Assembly: GCA_943736015.1 (NCBI GenBank)
Contig: OX031065.1
Location: 41,306,427-41,370,426 of the forward strand
Length of the DNA: 64,000 nucleotides
Direction: 5' to 3'
Origin: Tridacna crocea
Lineage: Eukaryota > Mollusca > Bivalvia > Cardiida > Cardiidae
The notes below the pieces were generated by a model. It had not been told where the DNA came from, did not search any database, and saw only the letters and a list, made by a program, of their open reading frames with translations. The first letter of the stretch is position 1. Each line of letters begins with the position of its first letter. Below are positions 9,495-21,106 of this stretch, piece by piece. Position numbers and translations under genes: made by a program.

Positions 9495-10500
9495 TGTAGC
9501 ACAAACTCTATTGAAGTCGTAAAGTACCATCTGATTAGCCTCTTAGATCTGATTAGCGGACTGCCTGCCAGTTTACCTCCAATTCATTTTTTTTTTGTCC
9601 AGATAAAATCGGATTTGTTGGTCGATCATAATGTGATGACTAACTTGGTATCATGCGTTACAGAGATGCATTAAGCCCCCTTTCGCCAGAGCATGGCTCA
9701 CACCCACACGGCATTGTTCAAGCGATAGGCAAATAAGTTATTTTTAGTATCGGTGTCCTCTGATCGAGCAATTTCGGTGTTTTTTACTGGATGACTGATG
9801 GAGCTTCAGGTGCCTATGGTTTCTCCATTTTGTTATGCGTTTTGTGTCATTGACAGTGCTGTAACTTTGTTACCAAGCAATTACATATTATGTATTTTTT
9901 GCACATATCATACTTAACAGCAAGGAGTCCTTTTTCGGCATTTCTTGCGGCTGCTTTTTGACCTGGAACTGATGACAAAGGAATAAATAAAAATTTGTGA
10001 TCGGTGAACTGTAGAAATGATTATTTCAAGGGCCCCTGCCTATTTGCTGGCAAATTTACGCCCTTCGTCTTTATTTAAAAAAAGATTTCTTTCTCTACGA
10101 TGATTTGGATTTACATAATCTTTACAATTTGAAAATTTTACTTTCTAACAGTATTCAAAACAGTGAGGAAAAGGAAACCGTGGCTGGCGAGTTTACTTTT
10201 CATTTTTTCTGATCACATTTAACCACTAAAGACCACATCTTCCATCATCTGTAACGCCGTCGTTCTTGCTTTAATAAAGACACTTCTTGTTACATTCAAC
10301 TCTTAACCCGAACAATCCTGGATTCAACAACAGTAAGGAGTATACAGCTAGTAAAAATATCATTAGAATAAGACAAAATACTGGTATTCATCTGTTGATC
10401 CATGTTTATATTGTTGTCTGCAAATGCTTTTATATTGAGATTTTGGTTGACCAAACTAACTGTACATTAGACTTTTACATTTAGCTATTTTTTGTTATGA
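9495..10500. other. Intergenic, nothing recognised
   Basis: A short trailing piece, GCATTAAGCCCCCTTTCGCC near 9668, belongs to a scattered repeat also seen at 28800 and 51050. No gene signal otherwise. Confidence 0.4.
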
Positions 10501-10509
10501 TTACTGTTA

Positions 10510-10608
10510 ACACTTCAGCTGATAAGCGTGACTCGCTGACCTTTTGCAGACAGTGTAGATCTAGAAAGTGTAGTCTGATCTTGGATCTACACTGTCCGTT
10601 AAGGAAAT
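10510..10608. repeat. Palindromic repeat (AGTGTAGATC...GATCTACACT)
   Basis: Imperfect inverted repeat around CTTTTGCAGACAGTGTAGAT and GTCTGATCTTGGATCTACAC. A second copy lies at 48225-48310. Confidence 0.6.
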
Positions 10609-10773
10609 AATATTCTTTAATAAATATGTAGAACAATAAAATTAAAAGAAAAAAAAAAGAGTTTAAAATGACATTATTCGACTTTATACTATCTGCTTTA
10701 GGATTCAATTTATAGATTTAGCAGGATAAGGATTGAAACAATTGTGGAAATTTCTTGTTCTAAATTCAGCGTC

Positions 10774-11001
10774 TTAACCCTTTCCCAAACGACTAACTTT
10801 TGGACTGGACCAAATTGAAAGCATTTGCAGACGACAATTCAACTCTTGCTGAAAAGATGATTTCTGTCTATGGTAGGGTGGAAAACATTGTGGGAAAAGG
10901 AGAAAATGCTGGTGACCAGCATTTCTTATTTTTCTACAATGTTTTCAAAAGGCTACTATTCCAGACCCGTAAAAACCAGGGATTGATTGGGAAAGGGTTA
11001 A
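10774..11001 (+). mobile_element. TTAA foldback MITE, CTTTCCC-arm variant
   Basis: TTAACCCTTTCCCAAACGAC at the left, TTGGGAAAGGGTTAA at the right. The arm sequence differs from the copy at 4472, but both ends change together. Confidence 0.88.
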
Positions 11002-11059
11002 AAGAGTATATAAAAAATCCGCTGGATTACGAGGTAGACTTGTCCTTTCACATATAGCA

Positions 11060-11165
11060 GACTGACCAATAGTAAAATGTTTCGACCCAGATCAGCGTGC
11101 GCGAACTACGCAGCCTGACTTGAGTCGATACTTTTTCCCCCGCGGATGCACTAATCTCCTTTTTC
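11060..11165. repeat. Fragment of scattered GCAGCCTGACTTGAGTCGA repeat
   Basis: Related to the GCAGGCTGACCTGGGTCGA segments at 28775, 49745, 50985 and 51225. Ends not resolved. Confidence 0.4.
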
Positions 11166-11477
11166 ACAAAGCACTGACCATATTCAACGGTAATTCTAAC
11201 GTTAGCGACTTGTGAATGGGTACCAACGTTCAGGTCAAATTTCTGTAATCTGCCCTATCTATCGAAACAAGAGTATGAACATAAAGACTATTTACGCAGA
11301 GAAATATCCATCTTGAAACCCGAATTGTCCTTCTATCCATTAGGATTTTGCCTTAATCTTATTATTTCCTCTTATTTTACTTTCTTTTCCAACTGGATGT
11401 AAAGTAATTGAACACCGGTAAATCTTTACGAACTCAAAGTTTAACATAAATGTGTAGATATACAGATTTACAGATAA

Positions 11478-11740
11478 ATGTGACCCATCACACAAAAAGG
11501 GACAATCTGGGAATACCGAACATCACTTACATGAAAAAAGATCAATGATAGTGTATGTCAGTTTCAGCTAATTTTTCAAAAACGATCGTATAGTGAAGTA
11601 GAATGACCACTTTCCATACAGAAAATATCGTAAAAGCGAAAAGAGTCGACCTTGGTCTGCCTGCGAGGATTGCGCAGGCTGACCAGGGTTGACATTTCGC
11701 AGTTCCCAAATGGTTCCCTTTTGCGTGACTGGTCCAAATG
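11478..11740 (+). mobile_element. TIR MITE, GTGACCC family, copy 1
   Basis: Starts GTGACCCATCACACAAAAAG and carries AGAATGACCACTTTCC and GGCTGACCAGGGTTGACA. Closely matches 30095-30362, whose ends are clearer inverted repeats (ATGACCC...GGGTCAT). Confidence 0.7.
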
Positions 11741-11744
11741 TTTC

Positions 11745-12690
11745 TGTGCTTGCAGATGTCTAACACATGATGAAGACTGGATAATTAAGATCAAAATTGA
11801 TCATGGTAGAGTCAACAGATGTTGTTTTACCATTACACGTCTATATAATCTCTTTTGCACGGAAGCAGTGTTTCTCCCATCTTCAAGTTTTTGAGGGTCA
11901 TTTGTGACCCCCTATTCAAAATTTTTGGGGGTCATACAAGTTTGTAAAAATCTTGACTCCTGTGGAACTGAAACTGTTTTTCTTAATTTGACAAGACCCT
12001 AATATTTGTTGCATTTGTTAATTTTTCATTTTTCTTTTTTTGGGGTGCTCACGCATGGAATGGACAAAAAACCGTCAGCAATTCGATTTTTTTTGTTTAC
12101 CTACTATTCTGTTTCGGAAAACGCATCATGAGAATACACAGACCGTACAAGCTTTAATCGAGGCATATTGACCTTTCCTTTATATAATAGTTATTCCGCA
12201 CCTAGTTAAGTGTCACTAAACCATGAGCTTCAAATGCGTGACTGTGTGAGAGAGAAGCCAGTTAGTAGCTATTCATGGTTCTTAAATCTTTTCTTATGCA
12301 GTACTGACAGATAATTATTTATCTGAATATATCATAGATTGCATCGGTTTCAGAAAATGGCCGTCGTATCATAAACTCTCAGTTTAAGATCATCATGGCA
12401 TACGAAATCTTTCTGTGCATACTGCATGGGGAGCTAGTGAACAGGCGTTCGTGTTCTGACGAAGTTCGACATCTATATAACGTTTTCTAAGTCTTATTAT
12501 ATAACATTATACAGCAAAGAAGTTTCTCAAGATCTGATTCGATAAGTAAATGCCCAAACAAATGTAGCCTGCAACATGTACAGCGGCAAAACCAACATAA
12601 AACAGTTTCCCTTTCGGGAGCCCCGTATAAATCAATCCACCATAAACACAAAATCTAGAATGGCGGCGTCGATCAATATATACATCAAGA
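11745..12690. other. Intergenic, nothing recognised
   Basis: AT-rich, with short open frames only and no repeat match in the window. Confidence 0.4.
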
Positions 12691-12691
12691 T

Positions 12692-13056
12692 TAGCGTCTG
12701 CGCATGTCATATTCTTCGAAGATTCGACTGTCTTATATGACGCATCACTACTAGCCCCGAAAGCGGGCTGACTGTAATATTACGCTCTATAAACTAGCAA
12801 TGTTGAATATAGCTTTTACGTATCAATAGGTTTGAGGAGAAATGAGACCTGCTTTAGCAACAGATTTCTCTAAACCGGTGATCATAGTGATCATAGTTGA
12901 GTGAATTGCACGAAGTAGCGTTTTATTGGCTAAACGTGTTTTTTGTTTTAAATTCAAAGTAACAGTTGTCGCGTAGGAAAGTGGTTCGGCTCTGTACCCA
13001 GGATGCCCATATCAGATAGATGAGTATTTATAGAATGCCATCTAGCGGGAGATAAT
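12692..13056 (+). repeat. Interspersed repeat family R1, copy 2
   Basis: Direct copy of 8801-9152 with a few substitutions and small indels (for example a doubled GTGATCATA near 12890). Confidence 0.85.
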
Positions 13057-13292
13057 GTCAAGATTAGCGCCAAGCATCACGTTTTAGCACGTATTACCAA
13101 GGTTTCTGTGACGTCAGTTCCCAGTGGCGTCAGTTTTTAGCTCACCTGAGCATAACGTGCTCAGGGGGAGCTATTGTGACCGGTCATTTTCCGTCGTCCG
13201 TCCGTCCGTCTGTCCGTCCTTACGAGCCCGACATTGTGGGGTTAGGGGTAATTTGTACATTTAGTCTCTATGGGTTCATTCCGTCCATCTGG

Positions 13293-13360
13293 TAGGTTAG
13301 GGGTTAGGGTTAGGGTTGTAGGGTAAGGGTTTGTTTGGTTAGGGTTAGCTTGTGGGGTTA
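13293..13360 (+). repeat. Degenerate interstitial telomere-like (TTAGGG) tract
   Basis: Reads GGTTAGGGGTTAGGGTTAGG, then GGTAAGGG and GGTTAGGGTTAGC variants. It lies inside the 5' part of the tandem-array element, between two (GTCC)n tracts. Confidence 0.7.
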
Positions 13361-15827
13361 ACTTTGTGGGGTTTTTTGGGTGTATTGAATAAAGAGCAAT
13401 TCGACCTCACAAGGTCCGTCCTGTAAGACCGTCCGTCCGTCCGTCCGTCCATCTGTCCGTCCGTCCGTTAACAATTTCTTTAAAAATCTTCTCCTCGAAA
13501 ACCGGATGGCCAATCTTGATAAAACTTGGCAGGAATGTTCCTTGTGTGAAGCTCAACAAAAACTGTTGAAAGAATCAAAAACTCTGGTTGCCATGGCAAC
13601 AAGATGGCGGAAAATGGAAAAAATCTTTAAAAAATCTTCTTGTGACAAACCATAAGACCGGGAGCATTCATATTTTGTATGAAGCATCATTGGGTGACCC
13701 TTTACCAAAATTGTTAAAATTATTCCCCTGGGGTCATATTTGTGCTTTGCCCGGGCGCACCCTATTTTACATAGAAACAAAGAAGGAAATCTTTAAAAAA
13801 TCTTCTTCTGACAAACCATAATAGCTAGAGCATTCATATTTGGTATGTAGCATTATCTGATGATCTTCTACCAAAATTATCAAATTTATTCCTCTGCGGA
13901 CATATTTGGGCTCTGCCCGGGCGCACCCTATTTAACAATCTTTAAAAGTCTTCTTCTGACAAACCATTAGGCGGAGGGCATTCATATTTTGTATGAAGCA
14001 TCATTGGGTGACCCTTTACCAAAATTGTTAAAATTATTCCCCTGGAGTCATATTTTGGGCTTTGCCCGGGTGCACCCTATTTTACATAGAAACAAAGAAG
14101 AAAAACTTTAAAAAATCTCCTTCTGACAAACCATAATGGTTAGAGCATTCCTATTTGGTATGTACCATTATCTGATGATCTTCTACCAAAATTGTTTAAA
14201 TTATTCCTCTGCGGTCATATTTGGGCTCTGCCCGGGCGCACCCTATTTTAAAATCTTTAAAAATCTTCTTGTGACAAACCATAAAGCTAGGAGCATTCAA
14301 ATTTTGTTTGAAACATCATTGGGTGACCCCTTACCAAAATTGTTAAAATCATTCCCATGGGGTCATATTTGGGCTTCGCCCGGGTGCACCCTACTTAACA
14401 ATCTTTAAAAATCTTCTGATGACAAACCATTAGGCAGAGGGCATTCATATTTTGTTTGAAGCATCATTGGGTGACCCCTTATAAAAACTGTTAAAATTAT
14501 TCCCCTGGGGTCATATTTGGGCTTTGCCTGGGCGCACCCTATTTTACATAGAAACAAAGAAGGAAATCTTTAAAGTCTTCTTCTGACAAATCATAATGGC
14601 TAGAACATTCATATTTGGTATGTAGCATTATCTGATGATCTTCTACCAAAATTGTTAAAATTATCCCTCTGCGGTCATATTTGGGCTCTGCCCTGGTGCA
14701 CCCTATTTTAAAATCTTTAAAAAACTTCGTGACAAACCATAACGGCTAGAGCATTCATATTTTGTTTGAAGCATCATTGGTTGATCCCTTGCCCGGGTGC
14801 ACCCTATTATACATAGAAACAAAGAAGGAAATATTTAAAAAATCTTCTGATGACAGACCATAATGGTTAGAGCGTTCATATTTGGTATGTAGCATTAGCT
14901 GATGGTCCTCTACCAAAATTGTTAAAATTATTCCTCTGCGGTCATATATGGGCCCTGCCCGGGCGCTCCCTATTTTAAAATCTTTAAAAATCTTCTTGTA
15001 ATAAAACATAAGGCCAGGAGCATTCATATTTTGTTTGAAACATCATTGGTTGACCCTCTACCAAGATTGTTAAAATTTATTCCCCTGGGGTGATATTTGG
15101 GCTTCGCCCGGGCGCACCCTATTATACATAGAAACAAAAAAGGAAATCTTTATAAAATCTTCTTCTAACAAGTCATAATGGCTAGAGCATTCCTATTTAG
15201 TTTGTAGCATTATCTAATTATCCTCTACCGAAATTATTAAAAATTATTCCTGTGCGGTCATATTTTGGCTCTGTCCAGGTGCAGCCTATTTTAAAATCTT
15301 TAAAAATATTCTTGTGACAAACCATATAATGCCAAGAGCATTCATATTTTGTTTGAAGCATCATTTGGTGACCCCTTACCAAAATTGTTAAAATTATTCC
15401 CCTTGGGTCATATTTGGGCTTTGCCCGGGCACACCCTATTTTACATAGAAACAAAGAAGGAAACCTTTAATAAATCTTTTTCTGACAAACTGTAATGGCT
15501 GGAGCATTCATATTTGCTATGTAGCATAATCTGATAATCTTCTACCAAAATTTCTAGAATCATCCATCTGCGGTCATATTTGGGCTCTGCCCGGGCGCAC
15601 ACTATTTTACATAGAAACAAAGAAGGAAATCTTTTAAAAATCTACTTGTGGCAAACCATAAGGGCTAGAGCATTCATATTTTGCATCTAGCATCATCTGG
15701 TGACCCTTTATAAAGATAATTAAATTATCCCCTTTGGGTCATATTTGGGCTCTGTGCCCTCGTGCACACTATTTCTCATAGAATTATAGAAGGAAATCTT
15801 TTAAAATCAATTCTATCTAAAAAGGAG

Positions 15828-15984
15828 AAATTATTTGTAACAATCAATTTCTCCTTTCTCACAATCTTTTCTACAATAATTATAGATCACTTATTTTTCA
15901 TTTTAAATACATTTTAAAATGTCGTCTGCAATTTGTTTCAATTTGGATCGGTCTAAAATTTTGTCGTCTGGTAATGGCTTAAAC
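15828..15984 (-). mobile_element. TTAA foldback MITE, 5'-truncated, ATTTTAAA subfamily
   Basis: Keeps the central hairpin (AAAGGAGAAATTATTTGTAA and complement) and the arm GTCGTCTGCAATTTGTTTCA, ending GGTAATGGCTTAA. Closest to the copy at 63248. Confidence 0.65.
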
Positions 15985-16320
15985 TACAAGTCAAAACGGG
16001 AACAAGACACTGTGAAGATAAAAATTGATGATAAGCAGCAGTTTTTAGCTCCACTGGCCAAAGACAAAAAAGAAAATCTGTAAACATCTTTTTGTGACAA
16101 ACCCCAGGGTATGCCTTGTTTGAAAAGAATTAATAGCCTGCCCTTGATAAACCATATAAGTTACAAATTTACTCAGGTGAGCGATATAGGACCATCATGG
16201 TCCTCTTGTCACTGAATTTGGGGCACTCAGAAGGGAAATTCTACTGCGTCAGGTTACTCAATTTTGAAAATTTGCTGAACAACTGATGGAACGGTAAAAC
16301 TTTTCAGTGTAATAATTTCG

Positions 16321-16470
16321 TTGTACAGTTAGGTGGCAAGTGACTTGGAAACTAGTTCACGGCTGTGGTACATCATGTCGCTAACTCTCCTTCGCATTCC
16401 GCTCGTGGCGACGTGATTCACCACAGTCGTGAACAAGTTTCCAAGTCCCTTGCCACCTTACCGTACAACT
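16321..16470. mobile_element. Foldback MITE of about 150 bp
   Basis: Inverted arms of about 45 bp: GTACAGTTAGGTGGCAAGTG...TGGAAACTAGTTCACGGC on the left, and TCGTGAACAAGTTTCCAAG...CCACCTTACCGTAC on the right. No coding. Confidence 0.75.
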
Positions 16471-16655
16471 AATATCATATTGGTGGCGAAGTTCATGACA
16501 TGAACGCCTGTGTCGTGAATTTCTGTCGCTCAGTATTTCAGCTCGACGCCTTGGGTGTGCATGGTTAGCTATTGTTTTGACTGTATTGATATTTTTAGTT
16601 ACGTCATTGGAGAAGTCATCACTGAAGACACTTTCTCCGTTCTTGTTCACAATTT

Positions 16656-17782
16656 AATATACTGAAACGAAAAAGAAACTTTTCCTGTGTTAAAGTGCAA
16701 TTGCAATGTTATTAAAAAAAAACTCAAAATGTCAATTGACCTAGATATATTCAAGCGAACGATTATGTGTCCGATAAAACAAATTTTAACTCGATTGAAA
16801 GCGATTTTCATATGTATTTGCATATTTTTTTTTTTTATCGAAGAGAATTTGAATGCCAAACGCTACCGAGATGAAATTCTTGCGAGGCACGTTATCCTAC
16901 TGTTTCAAAATAATGCCAATATCACTCTTTTTCAGCATGATAATGCCATAAGCCATACAAACAGGGACAGTGTGAATTTCCTCAGGGCGAATTACATTGC
17001 ATTTATTAATGACTGGCCTGCCAAAATCCCTGGTCTGATTGAACACCTTTGGGATAATTTGAACCAGCGTGTTAGGCGTCACCCTATTCCACCGTCAAAC
17101 GTCATTCGGCTAAGACAAGCCTTAATCCACAAGCCGAAATCAATACACTTATCCATTCTATGCGCCAACGATGCCAGGCAGTCCTTCAAGCTTGAGGTGG
17201 TCATACCCGGTATTAAGTTATGATTTTGGTGAGCGACCCCTTCCGCATTATAACTACCATTTCAATACTTTTGGAAAAAACCCTCAGCAATAACTTTTTT
17301 TCACACAAAGTCGCAATAACATACTCTTTCAATACATATCAATCTAGTTTAAGGTAAGACCTGTGTAATGGAAAACAGCTATTTCCACTAAAATATCATC
17401 CTGCAAGATTAGCTATAATAAAAAATGAGTATTACTGAACTACTTTCACCTTTTCATTTTTTCCATTTTCTTTGAATTATCATTTATGAATCTAAAACCA
17501 TTATATTCTCAATTCAAAAAGAGATAATACTTACCTCCCTTTTCAGAAAACGAACAAAAGTATCAAAAATAATTTCAAGATAGACATAAACGGAATTTCT
17601 GATCCGTTAGAAATGTGCAAAAAATATTATTTCTGCATAAATCCTTATTTATTCTTATTTATCAACCAGTTAGAATTTTCACCGGAAGTGCATTACAAAG
17701 GTCTTACCTTAATCCTGATTTTCATACTCGTGTATATCTGCACTTAAACACTGGGGAAGTTTCTTTTTTGGTTCAGTATATA
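16656..17782 (+). mobile_element. Tc1/mariner-type transposon, internally deleted
   Basis: Inverted ends ATACTGAAACGAAAAAGAAA (from about 16658) and, read on the other strand, ATACTGAACCAAAAAAGAAA (to about 17780). Homology continues inward (TGTGTTAAAGTGCA against AGTGTTTAAGTGCA). TA-rich flanks fit the TA target. About 1.1 kb, shorter than a full ~1.3-1.6 kb element because the 5' half of the transposase is missing. Confidence 0.87.
16849..17222 (+). pseudogene. Tc1-like DDE transposase, C-terminal half
   Basis: Starts abruptly at LNAKRYRDEILARHVI and runs through LFQHDNAISHTNRD to EHLWDNLNQRVRR. The second catalytic Asp is the GAT at 16939 and the Glu is the GAA at 17041. The usual SPDLNPIEH stretch is two residues short, and after about 17130 the frame shifts: the continuing homology (AEINTLIHSMRQRCQAVLQ) is in another frame. 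The DNA-binding N-terminus and first Asp are absent. Inactive. Confidence 0.9.
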
Positions 17783-18031
17783 TCTATCTGTAGGGTTTGT
17801 CCAGTATAGCACATACTCCCACGCCATATGAAGATTCGTTCGCTAATCCTTCAAGTGCAGATGCTCTGTTTCTCAGTAAGTGGATTCTTTACGTCGGGCG
17901 CCAATGTTACAGTTCTGACTAGCAACTTTGCAGGGCTGGGATCAAACCTAGGACCTCCAGATCATGAAGCGAACGCTGCGTACCACGTCGCTACAAAAAG
18001 CTAGCTTTTTGGCAAGAAGCATATTGGCAGC
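17223..18031. other. 3' part of the Tc1 element, then a short unassigned stretch
   Basis: 17223-17782 is non-coding element sequence up to the inverted repeat. 17783-18031 contains GGTACCACGTCGCTACAAAA-like tRNA-type wording (AACCTAGGACCTCCAGATCA near 17946) that may be a SINE head; not resolved. Confidence 0.35.
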
Positions 18032-18355
18032 ATTATCTCCTGCTGGATGGCACTCTACAAATACACATCTACCTAATTTGAGCATTCTGGGTACAGAATC
18101 GGACTACCTTTTTTACACACTTTGAATTTCAAACTAAAATAAACGTTTACCAAACAAAACACTAACTGGTGCAATATATTCAGCTGTGATCAGCTAGCAT
18201 GTAATCTATGCTCCGGCCACTTACTAAAACAGCCCTTATAGGCTTTGGTAACAGCTTTGGCGGAAGTCCTTCTTTTCACGGGCATATGGGATCGGTGATG
18301 CGTCATAGCACAGACAGATGGAGTCTTCCAAGAATATGACATGCGCAGACAACGA
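18032..18355 (-). repeat. Interspersed repeat family R1, copy 3 (inverted, diverged)
   Basis: Inverse of 8801-9152: GCATTATCTCCTGCTGGATG at the left, and GAATATGACATGCGCAGAC at the right. More diverged than copies 1 and 2. Confidence 0.75.
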
Positions 18356-19214
18356 CATCTCATGGCTCCCATTACCCGCAGCATGCCGAATGACCTCCAA
18401 CATTGTCTGATAATTTACTGCCTCACTGTCAATTAGAAAACATTCATTGCCTACTTCATTTAACCTGATCCTGACCTTTATGCTGAATATATTTATATAA
18501 ATAGAACTCCGACAATTTTTTGGAAAGATATATATATACTTGGGAAGGAACAGGTAATAAGCTTTTTCATTTCGTATATATACGGTACGCAATATTTCCG
18601 TGACCACTCGGGACATATGCCGAAGGCAGCTCCGTGTAATGCCGATGGTAAAAATAGAATTCTAATTTACGTAAATGATGATGACCTGGGTCAGGTTAAA
18701 TGAAGTAAGTAATAAATCTACAAACATGTACGTAAGGCCTAGCATATATTGAGAACCTAAGAACATAAAAGCCTATTCTTAGTCAGACAGACAAAATTGT
18801 TTGAATAAAGACTCTTCCAGGGAGCATTAACGGAAGAAACAGTTACAATCCTTGAAGAACTGTATCTTATTATTTTTGCACTGCAAAATATGGTATTGTT
18901 TTCATTTTTTCCGCCGCATACAGTACAGTATCATCTGAGCGAAAGTGGGAAAAAAAAAAACGTCAGTAGGAAAATACTGTGGTATATCTCCGTAACAACG
19001 AAATGATCTCTTTCTCCTACCCCCACCCCCTTTTCGTCTTTTTTTCTTTCCTTCAGTACTTTTGACCCTATCAGAGACATACTCCGTTGATTGAATGGCT
19101 CATAATATCTGTAACCGGGATTTGAGACTGGCCCTTTTGACTGCGAGATTGGTCTTGAAGCACACCACGAGAAGAAAGGGGCAATCTGACAGAAGGAAGT
19201 TAAACGCATCTTTG
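18356..19214. other. Intergenic, nothing recognised
   Basis: A minus-strand open frame of 126 codons overlaps repeat R1 and shows no domain I know. Treated as fortuitous. Confidence 0.4.
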
Positions 19215-19283
19215 TGATCCAGTACATAATTGGCTTACATCCAGTACATAATTGGCTTACATCCAGTACATAATTGGCTTACA
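19215..19283 (+). repeat. Three tandem copies of a 23-bp unit
   Basis: ATCCAGTACATAATTGGCTT is the unit core, repeated three times without mismatch. Confidence 0.9.
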
Positions 19284-19289
19284 ACACGG

Positions 19290-19470
19290 GGCATTCGGAC
19301 ACATGCGTACAGTGTCGTCTCGGATCAGCCTGTGCAGTCTGCGCAGGCTATATAGCCTAGGCCTAATTCGAGACAACACTTTACGTCAATATTAGATTTT
19401 GTCCTACAGCAGGCTTGCGTGGAACAAAAAATCTCACACGATTTGAAAGTGTTGTCTCGGATTAGCATGC
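19290..19470. repeat. Palindromic MITE (GTCTCGGATCAGCCTGTGCA family)
   Basis: GTCGTCTCGGATCAGCCTGT at the left and GTTGTCTCGGATTAGCATGC at the right, around TTTTGTCCTACAGCAGGC. Related to 9290-9490 and 49195-49435. Confidence 0.6.
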
Positions 19471-19479
19471 AAGGACAAA

Positions 19480-20124
19480 TTTTAGTTTTTATATCAAAGA
19501 AATACGTTAAACTATATTTAGCCTAATTGACGTAACGAGCCCTGGTCTCATTAATGTATACATATTCATGAATAGGAACTATATATCTTTAAAAAAGACA
19601 GACTGCGTAAGAGGGGTGACAGATATTTCGGTAACACACGAGTTCGGTAACATAAACTTATAGAGTAAATCGATTGGATGTTTCAGTAACAAAGCAATTA
19701 TATTGTATTTATGTTCTGTGACGTTCTTTACACCTAATGTATGGCTTTGTTTTGTTCACACCTTTTACTTTTACATTTTTCACCCATTGATAGACAGGTT
19801 CCAACCTTTTATTTTTTCATTCCCTACCCTTTTTCGCTTAATAGGCATTTCCACATGGTCAATATATACAGCATGAAATGGGGTATATAACAAAAATATC
19901 ATTTATGAAACATAATGTAAATTACAAATTAAGGTTTGAAATAACGAAGGTTTGATGAAAATACAGCCATGCGTCGGGTGTAAAGAATGTCACATATATA
20001 ATTGCTTTGTTACCGAAACATCCAATTGATTTACACTATAAGTCTATGTTACCGAACTCGTCTGTTACCGAAACATCCGTAAATCCGTAAGAGTAGGCCT
20101 AACTGGAATTTGAATTTTGAAACT
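19480..20124. other. Intergenic with inverted GGTAACA motif pairs
   Basis: 19619-19740 and 19985-20095 form an imperfect inverted repeat: TATTTCGGTAACACACGAGT and ACCGAACTCGTCTGTTACCG, plus GATGTTTCAGTAACAAAGCA and TGCTTTGTTACCGAAACATC. A foldback element of about 470 bp is likely. Confidence 0.65.
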
Positions 20125-20352
20125 TTAACTCATTACCAAACAACAAAATTTTAGGTTTGTCCAAATCCAAAGCATTTCCAGACGACAAAATAAAAGTGAC
20201 TGAAAACTTGAATTCTGTTTTTTGAAAGGTAGAAAACATTGTGGGAAAAGGAGAAAATGCTGGTTACCAGAATTTTCTCCATTTCCCACAATGTTTTCTA
20301 TGACTTCTTTCTTGGGGGCGTCAAAAGTAGGGATTGTGTGGTAATGGGTTAA
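20125..20352 (+). mobile_element. TTAA foldback MITE, CATTACC arm
   Basis: TTAACTCATTACCAAACAAC to GTGGTAATGGGTTAA; very close to the copy at 4472. Confidence 0.87.
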
Positions 20353-20962
20353 TACGGCTCAGTAGGAAGTAAAGTATTGAGATACTGAGACGTAACCTCG
20401 CGGGCTATTGCCTGTTTCCTTACCGTTTTCATTTTATTGAAAGGTGATACATCCGTTGGGTTATTGGATGACAGTTAAACACCATGAAACAAACATATCA
20501 TTTGGCTTTTTTAATCTATTCTTGTGGATTTAGACTTCCTATTGCTCTTTGATACAACTGCAACAACTGTAAAATGTTACCATAGATTTTCTATGTTATT
20601 ACTAGTTGATACACATTTATCGGGACCGAGTTTTGTTCGGTATACTGGTTCGGTTTAATCCGGGCACACACACAAAAAAAATAATCAAGCCCTCCTTATA
20701 AAGTGACCAATAGCAGGTATTGTTACATCTCAGGGTTAGGAAATATCAACAAAATGGCGGATTCCATGATGCTGAAGTTGTACTAGGATTGAAATTTCCA
20801 AAGCTTAAACTTCAAAAGATGCCTCAGTAAATCTGAATCTGGTAAAAGATATATGAATAAACAGCATGATTTTTGTTGTAATTTGATATTTTTAATCCAT
20901 TAGAAGCTTCATTTACTTCTTAACAAAAAAACCCCCCTGAAACTCAAGTGTGTCGATATGAT
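20353..20962. other. Intergenic, nothing recognised
   Basis: No coding or repeat signal beyond AT-rich sequence. Confidence 0.35.
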
Positions 20963-21106
20963 CATTTGTATCGGTTCCGGGCTTGTTCGTCCCAAAACCA
21001 GTTCGTCCCTGGGCTTGTTCGTCCTTGGGCCTATTCACCCGGGCTCGTTCGTCCGGGCTTGTTCATCCCACACCACCGTTTCGATCTTATCAGAATATAA
21101 TTACTA

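Larger units (their letters stand above)
13136..16209 (+). mobile_element. Tandem-array element, AGCTCACCTGAGC type, copy 1 (pearl/Helentron-like)
   Basis: Starts TTTTTAGCTCACCTGAGCAT and a (GTCC)n tract, and ends CAGGTGAGCGATATAGGACC with a short terminal hairpin (GGACCATCATGGTCC) and CTTGT. The body is about fifteen diverged ~150-165-bp units keyed by CTGACAAACCATAATGGCTA and GGGCTCTGCCCGGGCGCACC. The terminal hairpin and lack of a target duplication fit non-autonomous Helentrons; that class is inference. It is interrupted near its 3' end by a MITE piece (15828-15984) and a fragment starting AGCTCCACTGGCC (16049). Confidence 0.75.

Noticed and set aside
9153-9674. 173-codon plus-strand open frame
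   Set aside because: It crosses a palindromic repeat also found at 19290 and 49195, has no domain, and its composition is not protein-like.
13198-13470. Ordinary (GTCC)n microsatellite
   Set aside because: The tract occurs near the same end of several element types (13198, 40826, 52478), so it is better seen as part of those elements.
18236-18616. 126-codon minus-strand open frame
   Set aside because: It overlaps repeat R1 and shows no recognisable domain.
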